Shown here in pieces: positions 57,565 through 64,000 of a DNA stretch of 64,000 nucleotides (positions within the stretch are counted from its first letter, which is position 1; each line of letters opens with the position of its first letter). The stretch comes from Terricaulis sp. GTDB taxonomy: Bacteria; Pseudomonadota; Alphaproteobacteria; Caulobacterales; Aquidulcibacteraceae. The translations under genes were made by a program, and so were the position numbers. Location of the stretch: assembly GCA_024707365.1 (NCBI GenBank), contig JANPZV010000005.1:310001-374000 (forward strand). Reading direction: 5' to 3'. The notes under the pieces were generated by a model. That model made no database searches. It was not told the origin of the DNA and saw only the letters and a program-made list of their open reading frames with translations.

Positions 57565-58299
57565 ATGGCGCCCGCCGCGCAGAAGCGCACGCCGATCTAT
57601 GAGCAGATCAAGCAGGATCTGATTGGCCGCATCGCCGCCGGCGAATGGGCCGAAGGCGAGCAATTGCCTTCCGAGCATGAGCTTGTGGCGTCGCTCGGGG
57701 TTTCGCGCATGACGGTGCACCGCGCGCTGCGCGAGCTGACGGCGCGCGGCGTGCTTTCACGGCGGCAAGGGCTCGGCACGTTCGTGGCGCCGCAGACGGC
57801 GCAAGCCGATCTTATCGCGATCCGCGATATCGCTGAGGACGTGCGCGCGCGCGGGCATGCGCACCGCGCCGAGGTGCGCACGCTTGAAGCGATCGGCGCG
57901 GACGCGGCGCTGGCGGAGATATTTGCAATCAAGCCCGGCGCGCGGCTTTATCACTCGCTGATCGTGCATTTCGAGGATGAGACGCCGATCCAGATGGAAG
58001 AGCGCTTCATCAATGCGCGCTTTGCGCCCGATTATCTCAAACAGGATTTCACCGCGATCACGCCGGCGCACTATCTGCAGCGCATCGGCCGCGCGACGGA
58101 GATTGAGCAGATCGTGCACGCAATTGCGCCGGATGCGCGCGCGCGCAAGCTGCTGAAAATCGATGCGGATCAGCCGTGCCTCTTGGTGACGCGCCGCACC
58201 TGGGCGGGCGCCACGCCGGCCACCAAGAGCCGCTTTACTTATCCGGGCGATCGGTACGCGCTCGGCAGCCGGTATAAGGTTTCGGATTTCGGCGGGTGA
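57565..58299 (+). CDS. hutC: GntR/HutC-family histidine utilisation repressor
   Basis: 244 residues. An N-terminal winged helix (PIYEQIKQDLIGRIAAGEW, LPSEHELVASLGVSRMTVHRALREL) joins a C-terminal UTRA effector domain (about 90-240: IRDIAEDVRARGHAHRAEV, LIVHFEDETPIQMEERFIN, RFTYPGDRY). The final residues match HutC repressors, which release DNA on urocanate. Last gene of the rightward hut arm; operators are in the hutF-hutH gap, so it likely represses its own transcript. Confidence 0.95.
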   Translation: MAPAAQKRTPIYEQIKQDLIGRIAAGEWAEGEQLPSEHELVASLGVSRMTVHRALRELTARGVLSRRQGLGTFVAPQTAQADLIAIRDIAEDVRARGHAHRAEVRTLEAIGADAALAEIFAIKPGARLYHSLIVHFEDETPIQMEERFINARFAPDYLKQDFTAITPAHYLQRIGRATEIEQIVHAIAPDARARKLLKIDADQPCLLVTRRTWAGATPATKSRFTYPGDRYALGSRYKVSDFGG

Positions 58300-58304
58300 T
58301 TGCA

Positions 58305-58411
58305 CACCCATACCCGGATTGGCCGAAGACCAAGTCCGGGGCCCATGATCTCTCGCGCTTGCGGTGACGGGCTCCGGGCTCGCAGCTGCGCTGCGCCCCG
58401 GAGATGGGTGA
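58305..58411. repeat. R4 intergenic palindromic repeat, copy 2
   Basis: CACCCATACCCGGATTGG..., AAGTCCGGGGCCCATGA, GACGGGCTCCGGGCTCGCAGCTGCGCTGCGCCCCGGAGATGGGTGAGGA. The order of blocks and the outer inverted arms match the copy at 26242. It separates the convergent hutC and hydrolase genes and may act as a shared terminator. Confidence 0.85.
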
Positions 58412-58414
58412 GGA

Positions 58415-59326
58415 CTATTCCGCCAGAAACGCTTTCACCTCAGCCATGAAGCGATCGAATTGATCGATCATGATGAAATGGTAGCTCTCTTCGATGCGCA
58501 CGATTTTGGCGTTTGGGGCGTTGGCGAAAGAGGCTGTGACGTAGCCGGCATATTGCTCGGCCGAAACCGGCGCGTTCGGCGGCACGACATAAAGCACGGT
58601 GAAAGGCTGGGTGATCGCCGGCAATTCGGGGCGGAGATCGGTTGTCAGCAATTCGTAATAGGCGTTGGCGGAAACACGGTTATCGCTGCCGCGCGCGTGC
58701 TCGATAATGCGCGGGCGGGCGGCCTCGGTGCGGACCATGTTGTCGATGACCTGGCGCGTTTGCGCGGAGACGATGCCTTGCGGGGACGCAGCCATCACGG
58801 CGCGGATTTGGCCCGCGACCGGCGCAACGCTTTGCGGCGTGGCCTCAGCGCCGCCCATCATCACGCCCATGAACGGGATCATATCCACCACCATGAGGCG
58901 GCCCACCTCATCGGGATGGCGCGCGGTGAGCATCATGCCGATCGTGCCGCCCATTGAGTGGCCGATCACGGCGGGGCGTTCGAGCCCCTGCTCGCGGATA
59001 TAGCGCGCGATCTCTTCGGCAACGGGCGCGGAGACGGCGCCTTCAGCGTTGCCGCGCGCGGGCGCGCCGGCGAAGCCGCTCAGCTGCACCAGATGGACGC
59101 GGTGCGTATCGTCGAGCGCGGCGGCGGTGGTATCCCAGATCTCTGTGCTGGAGGTGAGGCCGGGGATGAGGATCACGTCCGGCCCCTGCCCTTGGGTGGT
59201 CACCGTGATGCGATCCGATACGAAACCGCCAGCGCTGGGCGCGGGCGGGCCGGCGTCGCCGCGGCTGGAGGCGCAGGCCGCCAGCGCCAAAGCTAACAAG
59301 CCCGTCATAAAGCCGCGTCGGATCAT
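58415..59326 (-). CDS. Alpha/beta hydrolase lipoprotein
   Basis: 303 residues from ATG 59326, with a GGGAGAG ribosome site. The signal peptide ends in lipobox ALAAC (Cys18). Alpha/beta hydrolase core: DVILIPGLTSSTEIWD (oxyanion strand), nucleophile Ser124 in IGHSMGGTIGMM, and a late His in EESYHFIMIDQ. The substrate is unknown; related exported esterases act on lipids or lactones. The frame is open to 59731 but the extra part has no signal. Opposite strand to hutC. Confidence 0.85.
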   Translation of the reverse strand: MIRRGFMTGLLALALAACASSRGDAGPPAPSAGGFVSDRITVTTQGQGPDVILIPGLTSSTEIWDTTAAALDDTHRVHLVQLSGFAGAPARGNAEGAVSAPVAEEIARYIREQGLERPAVIGHSMGGTIGMMLTARHPDEVGRLMVVDMIPFMGVMMGGAEATPQSVAPVAGQIRAVMAASPQGIVSAQTRQVIDNMVRTEAARPRIIEHARGSDNRVSANAYYELLTTDLRPELPAITQPFTVLYVVPPNAPVSAEQYAGYVTASFANAPNAKIVRIEESYHFIMIDQFDRFMAEVKAFLAE

Positions 59327-59415
59327 GCTTCTCTCCCTTGGATCAGGACTTGAATGGCGGTTCAGGTGAGCCGCTTCAAGCCCTATCCGCCGCCAATGCG
59401 GCGTTTGGATGCGGC

Positions 59416-60411
59416 CTATTCCATGGTGACGACAAGCTTGCCGGTGGCGCTGCGGTCCATCAGAGCGCGGATGGCTTTGCCGCCATCGGCCAGCGGATAG
59501 CGCTTGGAGATGCGCGGGCGGATCTTGCCCTCGGCGTAGAGCGTGAAGAGATCGCGCACATTGGCTTTGTGCAGCTCGGGCTCGCGCGCCACGCTGGCGC
59601 CCCAGAACACGCCGATGATGGAGCTTGATTTCAGCAGCGTGAGATTGAGCGGCGGATTTGGGATGCCGGCGGGAAAGCCGATCACGAGATAGCGCCCGTT
59701 CCAATTCATCGCGCGCAAAGCCGGCTCGCAATAATCGCCGCCGACCGCATCATAAATCACGTCCGCGCCGCCGCCGGTGGCTTGCTTGAACGCATCCGAG
59801 AGCTGACGCGCCTGCTCCTTGGCGAAGGCGCCGGGAGGATAGAGCACGGTGGCGTCCGCGCCGCAGGCTTTTGCGAACTCGGCTTTCTCCTCGCTCGACA
59901 CCGCGCCGACAACGCGCGCGCCCATGGCTTTCGCCAGCTCAATCGCCGCAACGCCGACGCCGCCGGCGGCGCCGAGGATCAGCACGGTTTCGCCTGGCTT
60001 TAAGAGGCCGCGATCCTTCAGCGCGTAATAGGATGTGCCGTAAGTGAGAATGAAGGCGCTGGCTTCATCGAACGGCATCGCATCCGGGATCGGCATGATG
60101 CGATTGGCGGGCGCCTTCACCTTCTCGGCGAAGCCGCCCCAGCCCACCGAGCCGATCACGCGCTGGCCAACGCTGACGCCGGAGACGCCGGGGCCGATGC
60201 TTTCGATCACGCCCGCAATTTCGCCGCCTGGCGCGAACGGGCGCTCGGGCTTGAATTGGTATTTATCCTCGATGATCAGCGAGTCTGGGAAATTCACGCC
60301 CGCGGCCTTCACCGCGATCACCACCTCGCCCTCGCCCGCGACGGGATCGGCGATTTCGGTGAGTTCCAATTGCTCCGGCGGGCCGGGCTTTGTGCTGAGC
60401 AGCGCTTTCAT
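59416..60411 (-). CDS. NADPH:quinone oxidoreductase (MDR family)
   Basis: 331 residues. Medium-chain dehydrogenase/reductase of the quinone oxidoreductase group: GVNFPDSLIIEDKYQFKPE, PGGEIAGVIESIGPGV, the NADPH fold ILGAAGGVGVAAIELAKAMGA, and IGFPAGIPNPPLNL. It lacks the zinc-binding Cys cluster of alcohol dehydrogenases. Probably reduces quinones or conjugated carbonyls with NADPH. 90 bp from the lipoprotein hydrolase gene. Confidence 0.9.
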   Translation of the reverse strand: MKALLSTKPGPPEQLELTEIADPVAGEGEVVIAVKAAGVNFPDSLIIEDKYQFKPERPFAPGGEIAGVIESIGPGVSGVSVGQRVIGSVGWGGFAEKVKAPANRIMPIPDAMPFDEASAFILTYGTSYYALKDRGLLKPGETVLILGAAGGVGVAAIELAKAMGARVVGAVSSEEKAEFAKACGADATVLYPPGAFAKEQARQLSDAFKQATGGGADVIYDAVGGDYCEPALRAMNWNGRYLVIGFPAGIPNPPLNLTLLKSSSIIGVFWGASVAREPELHKANVRDLFTLYAEGKIRPRISKRYPLADGGKAIRALMDRSATGKLVVTME

Positions 60412-60478
60412 CGAGCATCCTCCAGGCTTTTGTGTGTAACGCGTTTGCGCGCCGGCTCCAGCCTGGACGTCGCGTCAT

Positions 60479-60547
60479 CCCTCCCCGCCAGCCACCGCCC
60501 CACCCGTCGCGAAGCAGGCTTCGCGACACCTCCCCTGGCGGGGAGGG
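60479..60547. repeat. Nested intergenic palindrome
   Basis: Outer arms CCCTCCCCGCCAG (60479-60491) and CTGGCGGGGAGGG (60535-60547) enclose an inner perfect palindrome GTCGCGAAGC-AG-GCTTCGCGAC (60506-60527). It resembles R1's left half in having GGGGAGG outer arms, but is a separate form. It lies between divergent genes. Confidence 0.75.
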
Positions 60548-60570
60548 AAAAGCGGCGCCATGTTCTCTGC

Positions 60571-60861
60571 ATGAACCGGCGCACTTATTTTTTGAAGCTG
60601 GCCTTTTCGGTGGTGATCGACGTGCTCGATTTCACCCTGGGGCGCATCCCGATTTTCGGCACCGTGACCGACGGGGTGGGCACTTTGGTGCTGATGGCGA
60701 TGTGGGGGCCTGCGGGGCTGGTGAACGGCTGGGAGCTGTTTGACGTCACCGATCAGGTGGACGCCTTTATCCCCACGGCGACCTTGGTGGCGCTTTATAT
60801 GGGCTGGAAGAACGGCATGTTCGGCAAGGGTTCCGCCACAACGCCCGCGCCGCGCGACTAG
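60571..60861 (+). CDS. Small membrane protein (DUF4112-like appearance)
   Basis: 96 residues from ATG 60571. The N-terminus YFLKLAFSVVIDVLDFTLGRIPIFGTVTDGVGTLVLMAMWGPAG has two hydrophobic stretches separated by a Gly/Pro turn, then a third near the C-terminus (IPTATLVALYMGW). It resembles DUF4112-type small membrane proteins by the IPIFGTVTDG pattern, but I am not certain. Preceded by a nested palindrome; followed 31 bp later by the asparaginase-like gene. Confidence 0.7.
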   Translation: MNRRTYFLKLAFSVVIDVLDFTLGRIPIFGTVTDGVGTLVLMAMWGPAGLVNGWELFDVTDQVDAFIPTATLVALYMGWKNGMFGKGSATTPAPRD

Positions 60862-60892
60862 CGCTCAAGCCGCCAAAGCGCGATAAGGCGGC

Positions 60893-61763
60893 ATGACACA
60901 AATTTGGGCCCTTGCGCTGCACGGCGGCGCCGGGCGATCGCTGAGCGCGCCTATCAGCGCGAAGAAGCACATATGGCCGCCCTGCTCGATCGCGGCGCGG
61001 CGATGCTGACGCGCGGGGAGGCCGCGCTCGATGTTGTCACCGCCATGGCCGAGGAGTTGGAAGCGTGCGGGCTGCACGTGGCCGGCAAGGGCGCTGCGCC
61101 GAATGCGGCGGGCGTGGTGGAGCTCGATGCTTCGATCATGGACGGGCCGAGCCGGCGCGCGGGCGCGGTGGCGGCGCTGCAAGGCTTTGTATCTCCTGTG
61201 CGCGTGGCGCGCGGGGTGATGGAAAAAACCTCGCACGTGCTGTTGGCGGGCGCCGGCGCAGCGCGCTTTGCAGGCGCGGAGGGTTTTGCGCGGGTCGAAG
61301 ACCCGGCCAGCTATTACACACCGGCTGAAAGCGGCTTGCCCGGCGGGCCGGATAAAAATTCAGGCACGATTGGCGCGGTGGCGCTTGATGTGAATGGGCG
61401 GCTTGCGGCGGCGACATCAACCGGGGGCTTTCGGGCAAAATGCCAGGCCGCGTGGGCGACACCCCCATCATCGGCGCCGGCTGCTGGGCCGATGAGCGCG
61501 CGGCGGTGAGCTGCACTGGGCTTGGCGAATATTTCATGCGCGTGAACGCCGCCGCCGATGTTTCGGCGCGCATCAAATATGCGGGCGAGAATTTGGAGAG
61601 CGCGGCGGCGCATGTGATTGAGGATGTGCGCAATCTGGGCGGCTATGGCGGGTTGATCGCGGTGGACGCGCGCGGCAATGTGGCTGCGCCGTTTGCGAGC
61701 CAAGGCATGAAGCGCGGGCTCGCCTCTTCGCGCGGCCTGCGCGAGATCAAATCGTTCCGCTGA
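60893..61763 (+). CDS. Isoaspartyl peptidase/L-asparaginase-like protein, two apparent frameshifts
   Basis: 290 residues after correction, no signal peptide. Start [14 protein letters not shown]. Breaks: one G short at the GGG near 60939-60942 (HGGAG then AIAERAYQ), and one G short in the run 61423-61427 (TSTGG then [18 protein letters not shown]). Catalytic Thr is expected in [14 protein letters not shown]. Compared with the lipoprotein paralogue at 1-520, the NAGRGAVFT segment is changed to [11 protein letters not shown]. Probably cleaves isoaspartyl peptides or asparagine. Six bases or so before the lipoprotein pair. Confidence 0.85.
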
Positions 61764-61771
61764 GGTGTGAC

Positions 61772-62065
61772 ATGAAAAAACTTCTGCTCGCCGCCGCGCT
61801 GCTTGGCCTTACCGCCGCATGCGCCACCGATCCCGCCGCAGGGCGCGTGGATTGGGCGTGCGATGGCGGCGCGGCGTTCAGCGTGCGCTTTGACAACAAC
61901 CGCGCCGAAGTGTTCGCCGGCGGGCGCACCTATTCGCTGCCCCGCGCCGTCAGCGCTTCTGGCGCCCGCTATGCGGATGGGGCGGTTGAATATTGGGAAC
62001 ATCAAGGGCAAGCCAATTTGAACGGCGCCCATGGCGGGCCTTACGCCAATTGCCGCCGCAGCTAG
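61772..62065 (+). CDS. MliC-like lysozyme-inhibitor lipoprotein
   Basis: 97 residues. Lipobox LTAAC (Cys17), then a single compact domain with [21 protein letters not shown] and [25 protein letters not shown], ending in a Cys (YANCRRS) that can pair with the Cys near the start, as in MliC inhibitors of c-type lysozyme. It would sit in the outer or inner membrane envelope. Starts 9 bp after the asparaginase-like stop. Confidence 0.8.
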   Translation: MKKLLLAAALLGLTAACATDPAAGRVDWACDGGAAFSVRFDNNRAEVFAGGRTYSLPRAVSASGARYADGAVEYWEHQGQANLNGAHGGPYANCRRS

Positions 62066-62081
62066 GATTGATCGCACTCGC

Positions 62082-62390
62082 ATGAAGAAACTTGTTCTGA
62101 TCGGCGCCGCGCTTTTGCTTTCGGCATGCGTTTCGCACAATTTCAAGGAAGGCGAGCGCGCGGCGTGGCGTTGCGAAAGCGGGCAAGAATTCAGCCTGCG
62201 GCGCGTGGCCGGCTACGTCGAAGTGTTCGCCGCCGGGCAAACCTACGCGCTGCAGCCTTCGGGCGAGGATGCTTTTTCAAACGGGCAAGTGACCTACAGC
62301 GTGGCGCGCGGGCGCGCATCGCTGGCGGGCGCCGCCGGCGGGCCGTTTGAGAATTGCCGGCGCACCGGCGTGCTGCCGCGCGTGTGGTGA
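62082..62390 (+). CDS. Second MliC-like lipoprotein (tandem paralogue)
   Basis: 102 residues from ATG 62082, 16 bp after the first. Lipobox LLSAC (Cys16). The domain repeats the pattern WRCESGQEFSLRRVAGYVEVFAAGQTYAL and ASLAGAAGGPFENCRR, so the pair arose by tandem duplication with divergence: the SASGARYA block of the first copy is FSNGQVTY here, less like typical MliC. Lysozyme inhibition is therefore less certain for this one. Confidence 0.7.
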   Translation: MKKLVLIGAALLLSACVSHNFKEGERAAWRCESGQEFSLRRVAGYVEVFAAGQTYALQPSGEDAFSNGQVTYSVARGRASLAGAAGGPFENCRRTGVLPRVW

Positions 62391-62391
62391 G

Positions 62392-62901
62392 ATGCGCGGT
62401 TATTTTGGCATTGGGGCGGAGGAAATCTCCAAGCCCATGAATCTCGGCGCGCTGATGCGCAGCGCGCACGCCTTTGGCGCGAGCTTTTTCTTCACCATCA
62501 ACGCGCACCCCAAAGTGCGCGAAGCCTATAACAGCGACACCTCCCGCAGCTTCGGGCATGTGCCCTATTATCCGTTCGAGGATGTGGCGGGGCTGCTTTT
62601 GCCCAAGGGCTGCGCGCTGGTGGGCGTGGAGCTGACGGACGATGCGGTGGAGCTGCCGCGCTTTCAGCATCCGCAGGGCGCAGCCTATGTGCTGGGGCGC
62701 GAACGCGGCTCGCTTTCTCCGGAAATGCTGGCGCGCTGCAAGCATGTGGTGAAGATCCCAACCAAGTTCTGCGTCAATGTGGGCGTTGCGGGGGCGCTGG
62801 TTATGTATGATCGCTTGCTCGCGCATGGCGGATACCCTGCGCGCCCGATCATGCCAGGCGGCCCCGCCCCGGAACTTGTGGAGCATCCAAGGAAGAAATG
62901 A
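62392..62901 (+). CDS. SpoU/TrmH-family RNA 2'-O-methyltransferase
   Basis: 169 residues from ATG 62392. SPOUT knot motifs: NLGALMRSAHAFGA (motif 1 with the conserved Arg), YVLGRERGSLSPEM (motif 2), and IPTKFCVNVGVAGALVMYDRL (motif 3, SAM binding; typical N-x-S/V-x-A). Likely methylates a tRNA or rRNA ribose; the exact site is not deducible. One base after the MliC-like stop and overlapping the next start by 4 bp. Confidence 0.9.
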   Translation: MRGYFGIGAEEISKPMNLGALMRSAHAFGASFFFTINAHPKVREAYNSDTSRSFGHVPYYPFEDVAGLLLPKGCALVGVELTDDAVELPRFQHPQGAAYVLGRERGSLSPEMLARCKHVVKIPTKFCVNVGVAGALVMYDRLLAHGGYPARPIMPGGPAPELVEHPRKK

Positions 62902-63815
62902 CCAATCTGCGCGCCACTTATGCAGGCCTTTCAGGCAATCTGCGCGGCGCGCTTTGGATGCTAGGATCATCGGCCGCCTTCACGCTGATGACGACGCTGA
63001 TCAAATATCTGGGCGATGATTACTCGCCCGGCTTGCAGGCGTTCTATCGCGCCGCCGCCGGCCTTGTCGTGCTGTTGCCGCTGATCCTCCGTAATCCGAG
63101 AGGCATGCTGCATACGACGCGGCCAGGGATCATGCTTTACCGCTCGCTCGCGGGCACGCTGGCGATGGTGCTTTCCTTCTGGGCGTACCAGAAGATGCCG
63201 CTGGCGGATGCGAACGCGCTTTCCTTCACGCGCACGCTTTGGATCGTGCCGCTGGCGATTGTGATCCTGCATGAGAAGATCGGGCCCTGGCGCATGGGCG
63301 CGACGCTTGTCGGCTTTGGCGGCGTGCTGCTGATGCTGCAGCCGGATGCGGATGGGCTGACGCTTTCCTGGCCGGCGGCGGCCGCGCTGGCGTCAGCGGC
63401 TTTGTTCGCCACCACGGTGACGGGCGTGAAGGTGCTGACCCGCGATCATGGCGCGCTGACGCTGATGGCCTGGGCGGCGGTGCTTGGTTTTTTGCTTTCC
63501 ATGCCGTTTGCAATCATCGATTGGCGCTGGCCCAGCCTCATCGATTTGGGGCTGCTGGCGCTGATGGGGATTTTGGGACTGGTGACGCAAGCCTTCTACA
63601 TCAAGGGCATGAGCATGGGCGATGCGGCGGCGATGGCGCCGATCGACTACATGCGCCTCATCTTTTCGATCCTGATCGGGCTGGCGCTGTTTAACGAGGT
63701 TCCGAACCTCATCACCATGATCGGCGCGCTGATTGTCATCGCTTCCACGCTGTTCATCACCCTGCGCGAGCTTTGGGTGAAGAAACTGCCAGCCCCGCCG
63801 ATCAACGCCGACTAG
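62898..63815 (+). CDS. EamA/DMT-family transporter
   Basis: 305 residues, ten transmembrane helices in two EamA halves: GALWMLGSSAAFTLMTTLIKYLG and AYQKMPLADANALSFTRTLWIVPLA in the first, SAALFATTVTGVKVLTRDHGALTLMAW and YIKGMSMGDAAAMAPIDYMRLIFSI in the second, a pattern of the S-adenosylmethionine-uptake-like and general metabolite exporters. Substrate unknown. Translation overlaps that of the RNA methyltransferase (ATGA). Confidence 0.9.
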   Translation: MTNLRATYAGLSGNLRGALWMLGSSAAFTLMTTLIKYLGDDYSPGLQAFYRAAAGLVVLLPLILRNPRGMLHTTRPGIMLYRSLAGTLAMVLSFWAYQKMPLADANALSFTRTLWIVPLAIVILHEKIGPWRMGATLVGFGGVLLMLQPDADGLTLSWPAAAALASAALFATTVTGVKVLTRDHGALTLMAWAAVLGFLLSMPFAIIDWRWPSLIDLGLLALMGILGLVTQAFYIKGMSMGDAAAMAPIDYMRLIFSILIGLALFNEVPNLITMIGALIVIASTLFITLRELWVKKLPAPPINAD

Positions 63816-63866
63816 CCAAAATGCGGCCCGCTTGCCGAGCGGGCCGGCGATCCCCATAACGCGCGG

Positions 63867-64000
63867 ATGGCCCACGCCCTCCCCTCCAAACCCTCGCTCG
63901 CCGGGCTTTCCAAGCCTGCGCTGGCCGAGAAGCTGGTCGCCATCGGCGTTGAGCCTAAAAAGGCCAAGATGCGGGCCGAGCAGCTGTGGCGCTGGATTTA
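63867..64000 (+). CDS. rlmN: Dual-specificity RNA methyltransferase RlmN, N-terminal part
   Basis: First 44 residues, cut by the window end. [20 protein letters not shown] and [15 protein letters not shown] match the start of RlmN, the radical-SAM enzyme that methylates C2 of A2503 in 23S rRNA and A37 in tRNA. The CxxxCxxC motif would be outside. The start codon follows the DMT transporter by 51 bp, with a GC-rich hairpin between. Confidence 0.85.
   Translation, partial: MAHALPSKPSLAGLSKPALAEKLVAIGVEPKKAKMRAEQLWRWI

Noticed and set aside
56205-57590. 461-residue frame opposite hutU
   Set aside because: Antisense shadow; hutU carries all urocanase motifs.
63825-63845. Hairpin GGCCCGCT..AGCGGGCC as terminator of the DMT transporter gene
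   Set aside because: No T-run follows on the + strand. The T-rich side faces the minus strand, where no gene ends.

Overview
The window is high-GC DNA (roughly two thirds G+C by eye) with dense genes, 4-bp ATGA overlaps and an lptC-lptA-lptB-rpoN / hpf-ptsN core. That core, the leucine (liu) and histidine (hut) catabolic genes, and several families of GC-rich palindromic intergenic repeats point to an alphaproteobacterium, most likely Caulobacterales or a Hyphomonadaceae-like lineage (inference). I found no rRNA, tRNA, CRISPR array or transposase.

The main quality signal is single-base indels. I count 18 apparent frameshifts in 13 genes, mostly at short homopolymers or duplicated bases. Restoring one base in each case recovers a full-length family member. 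Essential or core genes are affected (lptB, lptC), so unpolished long-read sequence is the simplest explanation. I list these genes as one CDS each and state where the frame breaks.

Layout: 1-2.1 kb, a lipoprotein isoaspartyl peptidase (cut by the window edge) and hydroxyphenylpyruvate dioxygenase, divergent from a MarR regulator with a palindromic operator between. 2.2-6.2 kb, two DUF4168 envelope proteins, a PQQ sugar dehydrogenase lipoprotein, and a degenerate TIR-like membrane protein with a coiled-coil membrane partner. 6.2-16.3 kb, an M1 aminopeptidase, LPS export genes, sigma-54, then (after two opposite-strand genes) hpf, ptsN and a hexapeptide-repeat membrane protein. 16.5-22.6 kb, methylcrotonyl-CoA carboxylase, isovaleryl-CoA dehydrogenase and a LysR regulator. 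22.6-26.2 kb, the Ku-LigD end-joining pair. 26.4-30 kb, a lipoprotein, an enoyl-CoA hydratase, DUF72 and a DadA-like oxidoreductase.

30-38.5 kb, a repeat-rich gap, 2-oxoacid:ferredoxin oxidoreductase korAB, a C39-like peptidase lipoprotein with a small secreted partner, a HigBA-type toxin-antitoxin pair, an orphan gene, and a GltD-like flavoprotein with ferredoxin domains that may exchange electrons with KorAB. 38.6-45.1 kb, an apparent 5-oxoproline locus: 5-oxoprolinase, a small membrane protein, DUF969, DUF979 and DUF2891. 45.1-50.8 kb, DUF4336, FAH-family hydrolase, a giant DUF2339 membrane protein and S-formylglutathione hydrolase. 50.9-58.3 kb, the complete five-step hut pathway as two divergent arms (hutI-hutF; hutH-hutG-hutU-hutC) with two HutC-type sites between them. 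58.4-64 kb, a lipoprotein hydrolase, a quinone oxidoreductase, a small membrane protein, a second isoaspartyl peptidase-like gene, two MliC-like lipoproteins, a SpoU methyltransferase, a DMT transporter and the start of rlmN.
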